A stretch of DNA of 64,000 nt from positions 3,658,001 to 3,722,000 of the forward strand of contig NZ_CP033918.1 in NCBI RefSeq assembly GCF_003815675.1, read 5' to 3'. This document shows, piece after piece, positions 1 through 7,234 of the stretch (position 1 is the first letter of the stretch; every line of letters begins with the position of its first letter). A program made the position numbers and the translations under genes. The stretch comes from Chryseobacterium sp. G0186 (GTDB lineage Bacteria > Bacteroidota > Bacteroidia > Flavobacteriales > Weeksellaceae). The notes below the pieces were generated by a model. That model saw only the letters and a program-made list of their open reading frames with translations, did not search any database and was not told where the DNA came from.

Positions 1-281
1 TCAATGTATTGCTGGAGGGAACTCCAAATGATGTAGACATTCATGAACTTCGCAAATCACTGGAACAGACTGAGGGGGTGAAAAACGTTCATGATCTCCA
101 CGTATGGTCGTTAACTTCAAGTGTTAATGCCATGAGCGCGCATATCGTTAAAGAGGGAACATATTCCCAAAATCAATTATTAAAGACTTTGACAGAGCAA
201 ACAACCGGGAGCTTTAAAATAAGCCATACCACTTTTCAGATCGAAGATGATGGGTATGAAGAAAATGAAGTCCATCTGTAA
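1..281 (+). CDS. Cation diffusion facilitator (CDF) family metal exporter, C-terminal part (5' truncated)
   Basis: Only the last 92 codons are present; the reading frame is open to the left edge (frame begins at base 3), so the membrane domain lies outside the window. The visible segment has the look of the cytoplasmic C-terminal domain of CDF proteins: an EGTP segment, then a stretch around VHDLHVWSL, which is the signature beta-strand of CzcD/ZitB-type proteins, then a short acidic tail. CDF proteins are proton-coupled exporters of Zn(II), Cd(II), Co(II) or Fe(II). The downstream metal regulator and P-type ATPase on the same strand fit a zinc/cadmium export role. Family is fairly sure; the metal is inferred. 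Confidence 0.82.
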   Translation, partial: NVLLEGTPNDVDIHELRKSLEQTEGVKNVHDLHVWSLTSSVNAMSAHIVKEGTYSQNQLLKTLTEQTTGSFKISHTTFQIEDDGYEENEVHL

Positions 282-298
282 AATTTAAATTGTTGAAC

Positions 299-718
299 AT
301 GAAAAAAGATATAGAGAACAAACTCATTGATAAAAATACCAAACCTACAAGCATGAGGATTCTGGTATATGATTTTCTAAGTTCACAGGAGGCTGCAATG
401 TCTCTTTCTGAAATTGAAAATCATTTTGATAATGCTGACCGGATTACTATTTACAGAACATTAAAAACCTTTGAAGAAAAAGGAATCGTTCACAGCATAC
501 AGGAAAATACAACCACAAAATACAAGTTGTGTGATGATGATTGCGATGAGAAAACCCATAAGGACTGGCATCTTCATTTCTATTGTAAAATATGTAAGCA
601 GACCACCTGTAAAGAAGATATTTCATTTCCGGAAAACATACAGACCAACTTCCGGATTGATGAAATAAGGCTTTTTGCCAAAGGAATCTGTGAAAATTGT
701 CTTGAAAGTTTGCAATAG
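299..718 (+). CDS. Fur-family metalloregulator (Zur/Fur-like)
   Basis: A 139-residue protein from the ATG at 299; an in-frame TTG at 290 also exists, but ATG gives the normal family length. The N-terminal winged-helix part includes the recognition-helix segment DRITIYRTL (about residues 47-55), typical of Fur proteins. The C-terminal dimerisation half has a His-rich metal region (HKDWHLHFYC, about 87-96) and two CxxC pairs (96-99 and 131-134), which in this family hold a structural zinc. It starts 17 bases after the CDF gene and lies 44 bases before the P-type ATPase, so it probably controls metal export or uptake here. Whether it senses zinc, iron or peroxide cannot be read from sequence alone. 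Confidence 0.85.
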   Translation: MKKDIENKLIDKNTKPTSMRILVYDFLSSQEAAMSLSEIENHFDNADRITIYRTLKTFEEKGIVHSIQENTTTKYKLCDDDCDEKTHKDWHLHFYCKICKQTTCKEDISFPENIQTNFRIDEIRLFAKGICENCLESLQ

Positions 719-738
719 CATTGCATCAGTCTCACCAT

Positions 739-746
739 TAAATTTG
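739..746 (+). promoter_or_regulatory. Possible -7 promoter element before the metal ATPase
   Basis: TAAATTTG matches the Bacteroidota -7 consensus TAnnTTTG and lies 16 bases before the ATG at 763, which would give a short leader. No TTG sits at the preferred 17-23 base distance (nearest gaps are 15 and 26), so this is a half-supported promoter. Confidence 0.35.
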
Positions 747-762
747 TATAAAAATATCAGTT

Positions 763-2745
763 ATGGAAAAATGCTGTAGTATAAACCCAGAAAAAGTAGA
801 TCCAAAAGGACATAAGCATAATCATTCAGAAGGAGATGGGCATGACCATGACGGACATGATCACTCTCATGATTCCGGAGATCAGACTGTTTTTCAGATG
901 TTTCTTCCGGCCATACTTTCCTTTGTCCTCTTGTTACTAGGAATTGCGCTGGATAATTATATAAAACCCAAATGGTTTGCCGGTTGGGTAAGGTTAGTTT
1001 GGTTTTTGGCAGCCTACATTCCTGTAGGATTTCCAGTGTTGAAGGATGCCTATAAAAGTATCATTAAAGGAGATGTATTTTCAGAATTCTTTCTGATGAG
1101 CATTGCTACCATTGGTGCTTTTGCCATTGGAGAATACCCTGAGGGCGTTGCGGTAATGCTTTTTTACGCGGTAGGAGAGGTTTTCCAATCCATGGCCGTA
1201 ACCAGAGCAAAAGGAAACATAAAAGCCTTATTGGATCAGCGTCCCGATGAGGTAACCATTATCGAAAATAATCAGCCTAAAACGATCAAGGCAAAAGAAA
1301 CTAAAATAGGAAATGTCATTCAGCTGAAACCGGGAGAGAAGTTAGCCTTGGATGGTGAACTGTTTTCAGATTCAGCTTCATTCAATACAGCAGCGTTGAC
1401 GGGTGAAAGCAAGCCGGATACCAAAAATAAAGGTGAAGTGGTATTGGCAGGGATGATCAATATGAACAGCATTGCCCTTGTAAAAGTAACTACCGCCTAT
1501 GAAGACAGTAAATTAAGTAAAATACTGGAGCTGGTTCAGAATGCTACAGCTCAAAAGGCTCCTACAGAACTGTTCATCAGAAAATTTGCAAAGGTGTATA
1601 CGCCTATTGTTGTATTTCTGGCCATAGGAATATGTTTACTGCCTTATTTTATTGTAGATGATTATCAGTTTAGAGAGTGGCTTTACAGAGCATTAATCTT
1701 CCTGGTAATTTCTTGCCCTTGTGCCTTGGTTATCTCCATACCGTTGGGGTATTTTGGAGGAATTGGGGCAGCCAGCCGAAACGGAATTTTATTCAAGGGA
1801 AGTAATTTCCTGGATAGTATTTCGCAGATTCAAAATGTGGTGATGGATAAAACCGGAACTATGACAGAGGGCGTTTTCAAGGTTCAGGAAGTTAGTATAA
1901 CCTCGGAGTTCAACAAGGATGAAATCCTTCAGTTAGTGAATGCGCTGGAAAGTAAAAGTACACACCCGGTAGCCACTGCCATCCATAACTATGTAGGAGA
2001 TATTAACCATTCCATTCCATTGGAAAATGTAGAGGAAATTGCAGGCCACGGCCTTAAAGCTACGGTTAATGGAAAAGAACTTCTGGTGGGGAACTTCAAG
2101 CTAATGGATAAGTTCAATATTTCCTATGATATCAACCATGCCAATATTGTCTATACCCTAATTGCCGTAGCGTACGATAAAAAATTTGCAGGGTATATCA
2201 CTATTGCCGACAGTATAAAAGAAGATGCAAAAGAAACCGTTAACAAATTGCATAGAATGGGGGTGAAGGCTACCATGTTGAGCGGTGATAAAGGCACTGT
2301 TGTAAAATATGTAGCCGATCAGCTGGGTATTGATAACGCATTTGGAGACCTTTTACCGGAAGATAAAGTGAATAAGGTTAAAGAAATTAAAGCAAGAAAT
2401 CAAACCGTAGCCTTTGTGGGTGATGGAGTGAATGATGCTCCCGTAGTGGCTTTAAGTGATGTAGGAATTGCAATGGGAGGCTTGGGAAGTGATGCCACCA
2501 TTGAAACAGCAGACGTTGTTATTCAGGATGATAAACCGAGTAAAATTCCAATGGCAATCAATATCGGTAAGCAAACGAAAAAGATCGTTTGGCAAAATAT
2601 TATTCTGGCCTTTGCCGTAAAAGCAGTGGTTCTGGTTCTGGGAGCCGGAGGTCTTGCAACAATGTGGGAAGCTGTATTTGCAGATGTAGGAGTAGCGTTA
2701 TTAGCTATTTTAAATGCTGTGAGAATTCAGAGAATGAAGTTTTAA
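763..2745 (+). CDS. Heavy-metal P1B-type ATPase, Zn/Cd exporter class (ZntA/CadA-like)
   Basis: ATP-driven inner-membrane exporter of soft divalent metals. The 660-residue protein shows TGES (213-216), the membrane metal-site CPC (318-320), the phosphorylation motif DKTGT (362-366), the P1B-specific HP pair (401-402) and GDGVND (553-558). Near the C-terminus a Lys (620) and an Asp (641) sit 21 residues apart inside membrane segments, the same spacing as the Lys/Asp pair that defines Zn/Cd/Pb pumps in ZntA; Cu pumps lack it. There is no N-terminal ferredoxin-like metal domain. It is replaced by CysCys at 4-5 and a His-rich tract (about 16-36). Neighbours are a Fur-family regulator and a CDF exporter. 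Family is very sure; substrate is well supported by motif. Confidence 0.95.
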   Translation: MEKCCSINPEKVDPKGHKHNHSEGDGHDHDGHDHSHDSGDQTVFQMFLPAILSFVLLLLGIALDNYIKPKWFAGWVRLVWFLAAYIPVGFPVLKDAYKSIIKGDVFSEFFLMSIATIGAFAIGEYPEGVAVMLFYAVGEVFQSMAVTRAKGNIKALLDQRPDEVTIIENNQPKTIKAKETKIGNVIQLKPGEKLALDGELFSDSASFNTAALTGESKPDTKNKGEVVLAGMINMNSIALVKVTTAYEDSKLSKILELVQNATAQKAPTELFIRKFAKVYTPIVVFLAIGICLLPYFIVDDYQFREWLYRALIFLVISCPCALVISIPLGYFGGIGAASRNGILFKGSNFLDSISQIQNVVMDKTGTMTEGVFKVQEVSITSEFNKDEILQLVNALESKSTHPVATAIHNYVGDINHSIPLENVEEIAGHGLKATVNGKELLVGNFKLMDKFNISYDINHANIVYTLIAVAYDKKFAGYITIADSIKEDAKETVNKLHRMGVKATMLSGDKGTVVKYVADQLGIDNAFGDLLPEDKVNKVKEIKARNQTVAFVGDGVNDAPVVALSDVGIAMGGLGSDATIETADVVIQDDKPSKIPMAINIGKQTKKIVWQNIILAFAVKAVVLVLGAGGLATMWEAVFADVGVALLAILNAVRIQRMKF

Positions 2746-2797
2746 AGACTAATGCCACACCAAAAATAAAAACACATACAACTATATTATATTAATT

Positions 2798-2828
2798 AGA
2801 GCTCTGCTGGTTTCAGTAGAGCTTTTTT
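2798..2828 (+). terminator. Rho-independent terminator after the metal ATPase
   Basis: A 10-bp stem (2800-2809 with 2814-2823, one G-T pair) with a GTTT loop, running into six T residues. It lies about 50 bases after the ATPase stop codon. Confidence 0.85.
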
Positions 2829-2960
2829 GTGATCCTAACAATATCTTGATAGAGAACTTACTTAAATCTCTTACTATAAAATCTACAAAAGTTCAAATAA
2901 TAATCAATTTTTATCGGAGATAAAATATTTGCGCCTTATAGGCTGTAAGTATTGTAAAGA

Positions 2961-2987
2961 GCTTTGCGCCCTTGCGGATTCCAACAA
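2961..2987 (+). repeat. Diverged direct repeat, copy 1
   Basis: This 27-base sequence matches 3402-3428 at 22 of 27 positions, ending in the shared ATTCCAACAA. It lies in non-coding DNA and is probably a decayed member of a dispersed intergenic repeat. Confidence 0.5.
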
Positions 2988-3008
2988 ATCTGTCATATAA
3001 CTTATCCT

Positions 3009-3041
3009 AAACCTTATAGGTTTTAGAAACCTATAAGGTTT
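3009..3041. repeat. Perfect 15-bp palindromic element
   Basis: AAACCTTATAGGTTT (3009-3023) is followed by a 3-base loop and its exact reverse complement (3027-3041). There is no T-run on either side, so it does not look like a terminator. The core CCTTATAGG also occurs at about 2933-2942. It resembles short palindromic intergenic repeats. Confidence 0.75.
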
Positions 3042-3076
3042 GTTATTTAAACTTTCCCATTCCCCAAAAAACTAAA

Positions 3077-3106
3077 AAGCTCCACTGAAAACCATCAGCA
3101 GAGCTT
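3077..3106 (-). repeat. Hairpin related to the 2798-2828 terminator, opposite orientation
   Basis: Read on the minus strand, this gives AGCTCTGCTG, a loop, then CAGTGGAGCT followed by T residues. That is nearly the same stem as the terminator at 2798-2828 but inverted. It may work as a minus-strand terminator, though no minus-strand gene is upstream of it, or be a copied fragment. Confidence 0.45.
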
Positions 3107-3401
3107 AACAAGATTAAACTTTTATAAAGAACTAAATTTTTTTTGCTTTAATAAGAAAGCTCATTTTTTGTTGGAGCTTAAAACAGATACTTACCTCAAA
3201 TAAAAAAGGAGGCTTCACTCATTAAGAATGATTCCTGTGCAGATCAAGATAAATTCTGTATCTTTTGATCAAAGTTCGGGATAATATGATTGCGGTGACA
3301 GATACAGTTTTGTAAAATTTATAGGTAACAGATCGTGAATTTAACAGCACAAAATTTTATTGTAGATGAGATTCCTTACATCTTATTCGTCGGTATAAAA
3401 T

Positions 3402-3428
3402 TCCTTGTGCCCTCGCGAATTCCAACAA
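3402..3428 (+). repeat. Diverged direct repeat, copy 2
   Basis: This is the partner of 2961-2987, with 22 of 27 bases identical. It lies about 60 bases before the promoter of the small Cys-protein gene. Confidence 0.5.
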
Positions 3429-3488
3429 GGCCAACAAAACCATCAATGACATTCATCATAAACGAGACATAAAACAATTTTGAAATAG

Positions 3489-3496
3489 TATATTTG
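3489..3496 (+). promoter_or_regulatory. -7 promoter element before the first small Cys-protein gene
   Basis: TATATTTG fits TAnnTTTG and ends 18 bases before the proposed TTG start at 3515. No TTG is present at the usual upstream distance, so only the -7 half is supported. Confidence 0.4.
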
Positions 3497-3514
3497 TAAC
3501 ACAGAACTGAAGAG

Positions 3515-3877
3515 TTGAGGTTATTGATTACCATATTTGTCATTTTTACAGTTGCAATACGTCCCGTTTTGCCACTGGTAAACTATGCGGTAAACTATGA
3601 TTACATTGTTAAAAACCTCTGCGAAAAAAGAGAAATCCCTCAGTCTACCTGTAAAGGGAAATGTTATGTGAAAAAAGAACTTGCCAAAACAGAAAAGCAA
3701 TCCAATAGTTCACAAACTATAAAGATTGCCGGATTGGATGTTTTTCTTTCCAATGATTCTCTTTCTTTTTTGAGTACAAAAGACTTTGAACAATGGGTTG
3801 AAAATCCAGACTCGGATCATCCGGATTCCCATTCTTCAGATTATTTTTCCAGGATCTTTCATCCTCCTCTCATTTAA
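3515..3877 (+). CDS. Small membrane-anchored Cys protein of unknown function, copy A
   Basis: A 120-residue protein with a hydrophobic N-terminal segment (about 1-28) followed by a conserved block with Cys36, Cys46 and Cys50 in the pattern LC, then CxGKCY, then KELAK. It ends in IFHPPLI. The start is a TTG: the paralogue at 5778 begins MKLL and aligns without gaps to MRLL here, and no ATG is near. I do not recognise a named function. Its position beside YHS and SCO1-type proteins, and the three fixed cysteines, suggest a role in periplasmic metal or thiol handling; that is inference only. Confidence 0.75.
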   Translation: MRLLITIFVIFTVAIRPVLPLVNYAVNYDYIVKNLCEKREIPQSTCKGKCYVKKELAKTEKQSNSSQTIKIAGLDVFLSNDSLSFLSTKDFEQWVENPDSDHPDSHSSDYFSRIFHPPLI

Positions 3878-4125
3878 TATTTTACAATAAACTAAGTTTT
3901 TAGTTTATATCTTATGCATGCTCTTAATAAAGAATAAATAAAACCTTTAATCACTCCCGTGAACTTCTGATGAGAATGTTTTTACGTGGTTTAAAATAAG
4001 CTTTTTTGTGCTTTTTATGGTTTCCGAATATATTTCTGTAACCATTATTAATCTGTTCATTCTTATAAGGCATTGCATGGCTCAATCCTTTTATTCAATA
4101 CTATTAATTTCAATTTAACATTAAA

Positions 4126-4398
4126 ATGAAATCTCCAATTATTTTGACAGCGTTGTTGTCAATAGCTCTGTTGTCCTGTGCAAAAGAACCGCAGGTAAAA
4201 CATAAAAGTAATATGAGTTCTTCCAAGGAAAATATAAAGAACGTTCAGGTAGTGAATGAAGAAGACCCTATCTGTCATATGAAGACAGCAGAGTTTTTAA
4301 AAGATACTGCAGTATATAAAAACAAGACATACGGTTTCTGCAGCTCTTATTGCAAAGATGAATTCATGAAAAATCCTGAAAGTTATGTCCAAAAATAA
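4126..4398 (+). CDS. YHS-domain lipoprotein
   Basis: A 90-residue lipoprotein: a signal sequence ends in the lipobox ALLSC with Cys18, then a short polar linker leads to a YHS domain at about 46-89. The domain shows DPICHM (Cys50, His51, Met52), KTYGFCSSYC (Cys72, Cys76) and a PESY end. YHS domains are small metal-associated modules often found in copper transport and copper-enzyme contexts. The gene overlaps the SCO1-type gene downstream by 14 bases, so the two are translated together. The metal is not shown directly; copper is inferred from the neighbour. Confidence 0.88.
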   Translation: MKSPIILTALLSIALLSCAKEPQVKHKSNMSSSKENIKNVQVVNEEDPICHMKTAEFLKDTAVYKNKTYGFCSSYCKDEFMKNPESYVQK

Positions 4399-5062
4399 AC
4401 AGACTAATAATAAAAGTAAGGTTATTGTTCCCATTGTGGTCATTGCCTTATTGTTTCTGGGAATTGGCATAGGAATGGGATATTTTAAAAAGAATCTCTA
4501 CACGGTAATGGCAGTTCCCAATTTTGAACTGACAGATCAGAACAGTAAAAAGATCACCAATAAGGAGATGCTTGGAAAAGTATATCTGGTAGAATTTTTC
4601 TTCAGTAAATGTCCTACCATATGTCCTGTGATGAATACCAATATGAAAGCGATTCAAAACCAGATTAATGATCCCAATTTCGGAATTATCTCCATCAGCA
4701 TTGATCCTGAAAATGATACTCCGGAAGCGTTAAAAGAACATGCCAAGAGAATAGGGGCAGCATCTCCCAACTGGCATTTCCTGACCGGAGACAGAACCTA
4801 TATTGGTAATCTGGCAGAACAGTTCAATATTTATGTAGGAGATAAGGAAGATGAGGGAGAAAACCTGAACCACAGCGGAATGATTGCCCTGGTAGATCAG
4901 GACGGAAATATCCGTTGCAGATACAATAAGGAAAATATGCCCATCCTTTATTACTCAGGATTAAATTATGAAGATCCGGAGGGAAAAATACCTAAGCTAA
5001 CCGGAAAATATCACCCAGACAGAGAAATTCTGATAGAGGATATTAAGAAGCTATTAAAGTAA
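4385..5062 (+). CDS. SCO1/SenC family copper chaperone or thiol-redox protein
   Basis: A 225-residue protein with one N-terminal membrane anchor (about 13-33) and a periplasmic thioredoxin-like domain. The SCO signature is complete: CPTIC (Cys76 and Cys80) and the distal His163 in NLNHSG, the three Cu ligands of this family. SCO proteins deliver copper to cytochrome c oxidase CuA or reduce its cysteines; some serve other copper enzymes. No oxidase subunit lies in the window. The reading frame overlaps the YHS lipoprotein and is followed 36 bases later by a secreted superoxide dismutase, so it belongs to the redox cluster here. Confidence 0.93.
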   Translation: MSKNKQTNNKSKVIVPIVVIALLFLGIGIGMGYFKKNLYTVMAVPNFELTDQNSKKITNKEMLGKVYLVEFFFSKCPTICPVMNTNMKAIQNQINDPNFGIISISIDPENDTPEALKEHAKRIGAASPNWHFLTGDRTYIGNLAEQFNIYVGDKEDEGENLNHSGMIALVDQDGNIRCRYNKENMPILYYSGLNYEDPEGKIPKLTGKYHPDREILIEDIKKLLK

Positions 5063-5098
5063 TTAGAAAAATATTGTTTAACCATACAACAAAACGTT

Positions 5099-5773
5099 AT
5101 GAAGATTTTGAAAATAGCTGCTTTAGGGGCAGTATTGGCGGCTCAGTTTAGCTTTGCCCAATTTAAGCAGACTCCTTTGCAGTACGCTTACAATGCATTG
5201 GAAGGGTCTATTGATGCCCAAACAATGGAAATTCATTATTCAAAGCACGGGGCAGCGTATGCCAGCAACTTGAATAAAGCAATTGCAGGAACACCACAGG
5301 AAAAACAAACCTTACTTCAGATCCTTTCTGAAACATCCAAATTAAGTCCTGCAGTAAGAAATAATGCAGGTGGACATTATAACCACGAGCTTTTCTGGAC
5401 AATCCTTACTCCGGAAAAAAATACTCAGCCCTCTGCAAAATTATCCAAGGCTATCGTTGAAACCTTTGGAAGCATGGAAGCTTTTAAAGAAAAAATGAGT
5501 AAGGCAGGAGCAGATCGTTTCGGGTCCGGATGGGCTTGGCTTTCTGTGGATAAAAACGGAAAACTGTTTGTTTCCTCAACACCCAACCAGGATAATCCTT
5601 TAATGGATATTGTAGAAGAAAAAGGAACTCCAATTTTAGGAATTGATGTTTGGGAACATGCTTATTATCTGAAATATCAGAATAAGAGAGCAGACTATCT
5701 TTCTGCAATCTGGAATGTGCTGAACTGGAAGGAAGTAAGCAAGAGATATGAAGATGCTTTAAGCAAAAAATAA
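5099..5773 (+). CDS. sodA: Secreted Fe/Mn superoxide dismutase, Mn-type signature
   Basis: Converts superoxide to hydrogen peroxide and oxygen. The 224-residue protein has a clear signal peptide (about 1-20, cleaved after FSFA), so it acts outside the cytoplasm, unlike most enzymes of this family. Metal ligands are seen at His46, His96, Asp183 and His187 (DVWEHAYY). The residues NNAGGH around 88-93 and NQDNPL around 163-168 match the Gly and Gln positions characteristic of Mn rather than Fe enzymes, although cambialistic forms exist. It lies 36 bases after the SCO1-type gene and 4 bases before the second small Cys protein, so it is almost certainly co-transcribed with both. Confidence 0.95.
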   Translation: MKILKIAALGAVLAAQFSFAQFKQTPLQYAYNALEGSIDAQTMEIHYSKHGAAYASNLNKAIAGTPQEKQTLLQILSETSKLSPAVRNNAGGHYNHELFWTILTPEKNTQPSAKLSKAIVETFGSMEAFKEKMSKAGADRFGSGWAWLSVDKNGKLFVSSTPNQDNPLMDIVEEKGTPILGIDVWEHAYYLKYQNKRADYLSAIWNVLNWKEVSKRYEDALSKK

Positions 5774-5777
5774 CTTC

Positions 5778-6149
5778 ATGAAACTACTTTACAGCATACT
5801 TTTTACCCTTTATATGGTGTTCAGACCTCTGATACCATTGGTAGAGTATGCTGTAAATTATAATTATATTGTTGATACCCTATGTATCAATAAAAATAAG
5901 CCGGAGGTGCATTGTAATGGGAAATGTTACCTCAGTAAAGAGTTGGCAAAAGCCAATGATACTAATGAATCTACTCCGTTCAGTAAAGTGAAGAATTCAG
6001 GACAGAAAATTCTTGATATTTATATTCATCCGGAGATCACGGCAGTAGATATTATAGAAAAAAATTCATTCTTCAATTTCAATTTTATTTACAAAACAGA
6101 TTATTCTTTTCTGTTTCTGAAACACATTTTCAGACCACCGGTTTTTTAA
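5778..6149 (+). CDS. Small membrane-anchored Cys protein of unknown function, copy B
   Basis: A 123-residue paralogue of the protein at 3515. The two align without gaps over the first 57 residues, sharing PLVxYAVNYxYIV, Cys36, Cys46 and Cys50, GKCY and KELAK. The middle then diverges and both end in a similar tail (IFRPPVF here). The hydrophobic N-terminus suggests a signal anchor. It starts 4 bases after the superoxide dismutase stop codon, so it is in that transcription unit. The function is not recognised. The strict conservation of the three cysteines while the rest drifts suggests they bind metal or form a disulfide. Confidence 0.8.
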   Translation: MKLLYSILFTLYMVFRPLIPLVEYAVNYNYIVDTLCINKNKPEVHCNGKCYLSKELAKANDTNESTPFSKVKNSGQKILDIYIHPEITAVDIIEKNSFFNFNFIYKTDYSFLFLKHIFRPPVF

Positions 6150-6406
6150 GTTGTATCTCTCACAATTCAGCCACAAAACCATTGTTTTAAATATTTTCTT
6201 TTAAAATAATGCATCATGATAGGTTCTCATAAGATGAAAATCAAATGTTTTCAAAGCTTGAGTGTACTTATTGTGCTTAAAGCGTATCACTTAAAATGAC
6301 TTAAGTGCTACTGTTTCTTTGTGTCTTTTGTGGTAAAAAAATGAATGTTCCGGCATTCAAAAACACTTCTATTATTTAAAATGTATTCAACTTAAAAAAA
6401 TCAACA

Positions 6407-7234
6407 ATGAAAATTTATAAATTTTTATCTCTATTCTTTATTGCCCTTACCTTATTTTCTTTTTCATCATGCAGCAGCAGAGATGATGATAATCCACAGG
6501 ATACTACACCGGGAACTCTTCAGATCAAATTTGAAAACGGATTTAATAACCTTGGAGATATTGTACTGAACCAAACCACACAAACATCTTTGCAAGGGCA
6601 AAAACATAATTTTTCCACCCTAAAATATGTCATCAGCAATATTACATTGATCGATGAGAACGGGAATGAATTTAAGTATAATGAAAATAACCCTGATAAA
6701 GGAGCATTTATCATAGACCAGGCAGATGCTGTGGCGGGAATTATTTATGTAAACCTTAATGAAGTTCCAAAAAACAATTATAAAAAAGTAAGATTCGGAT
6801 TGGGAATCAGTCAGAATGCGTATTTGCTAGGAATGGACGGGCAGGCAGAATTTTGGAACAGAGCGAAGCAAAAAGGAATGTCGTGGTCATGGGCTGCAGG
6901 ATACATTTTTGTAAAGCTGGAGGGAAAATATGGAACAGGTTCTGCCACCACTGAATTTATGAACCATACGGGAAATATGGGAAAAGTAACAGAGAATAAC
7001 ACACCTGATTTATATAGAGAAGTTACCCTGAACTTACCTACAACAGCAAGAGTAAACGGGAAGATCAGACCGTCTATTCATATTCTGGCAGATTTAAACC
7101 AGTTTCTAAGCGGTGATAAACCATTAACCCTTACAGAATCAAATGCGATGATGATGGGATCAAGCCAACATTTGGTAGATGTTACCAACAATCTTACAAA
7201 AATGTTTAAAGTAGACCATGTACACAATGACTAA
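6407..7234 (+). CDS. MbnP-like copper-associated lipoprotein
   Basis: A 275-residue lipoprotein (lipobox ending at Cys22) whose fold and motifs fit the MbnP family. It has an N-terminal region with LQIKF and LKYVISNI, the aromatic block WNRAKQKGMSWSWAAGY with Trp150, Trp160 and Trp162, an NHTG motif (186-189), and His-containing strands near the end (IHILADL, HVHND). In the studied MbnP a Trp is converted to kynurenine by the partner MbnH and contributes to copper binding. The next gene here is an MbnH-like di-haem protein overlapping by 17 bases, which strongly supports the pairing. Which Trp would be modified cannot be decided from sequence. Confidence 0.85.
   Translation: MKIYKFLSLFFIALTLFSFSSCSSRDDDNPQDTTPGTLQIKFENGFNNLGDIVLNQTTQTSLQGQKHNFSTLKYVISNITLIDENGNEFKYNENNPDKGAFIIDQADAVAGIIYVNLNEVPKNNYKKVRFGLGISQNAYLLGMDGQAEFWNRAKQKGMSWSWAAGYIFVKLEGKYGTGSATTEFMNHTGNMGKVTENNTPDLYREVTLNLPTTARVNGKIRPSIHILADLNQFLSGDKPLTLTESNAMMMGSSQHLVDVTNNLTKMFKVDHVHND

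Larger units (their letters stand above)
2829..3488. other. Gene-free gap rich in small repeats and hairpins
   Basis: No convincing coding region is seen here. The gap contains a perfect 15-bp palindromic element (3009-3041), an inverted relative of the 2798-2828 terminator hairpin (about 3077-3106) and two diverged copies of a 27-base sequence (2961-2987 and 3402-3428). It reads as an accumulation site for non-coding repeats. Confidence 0.6.

Noticed and set aside
2829..3488. Small undiscovered gene or RNA in the long gap
   Set aside because: No open frame with a sensible start and no promoter-terminator pair; the structure there is explained by short repeats.
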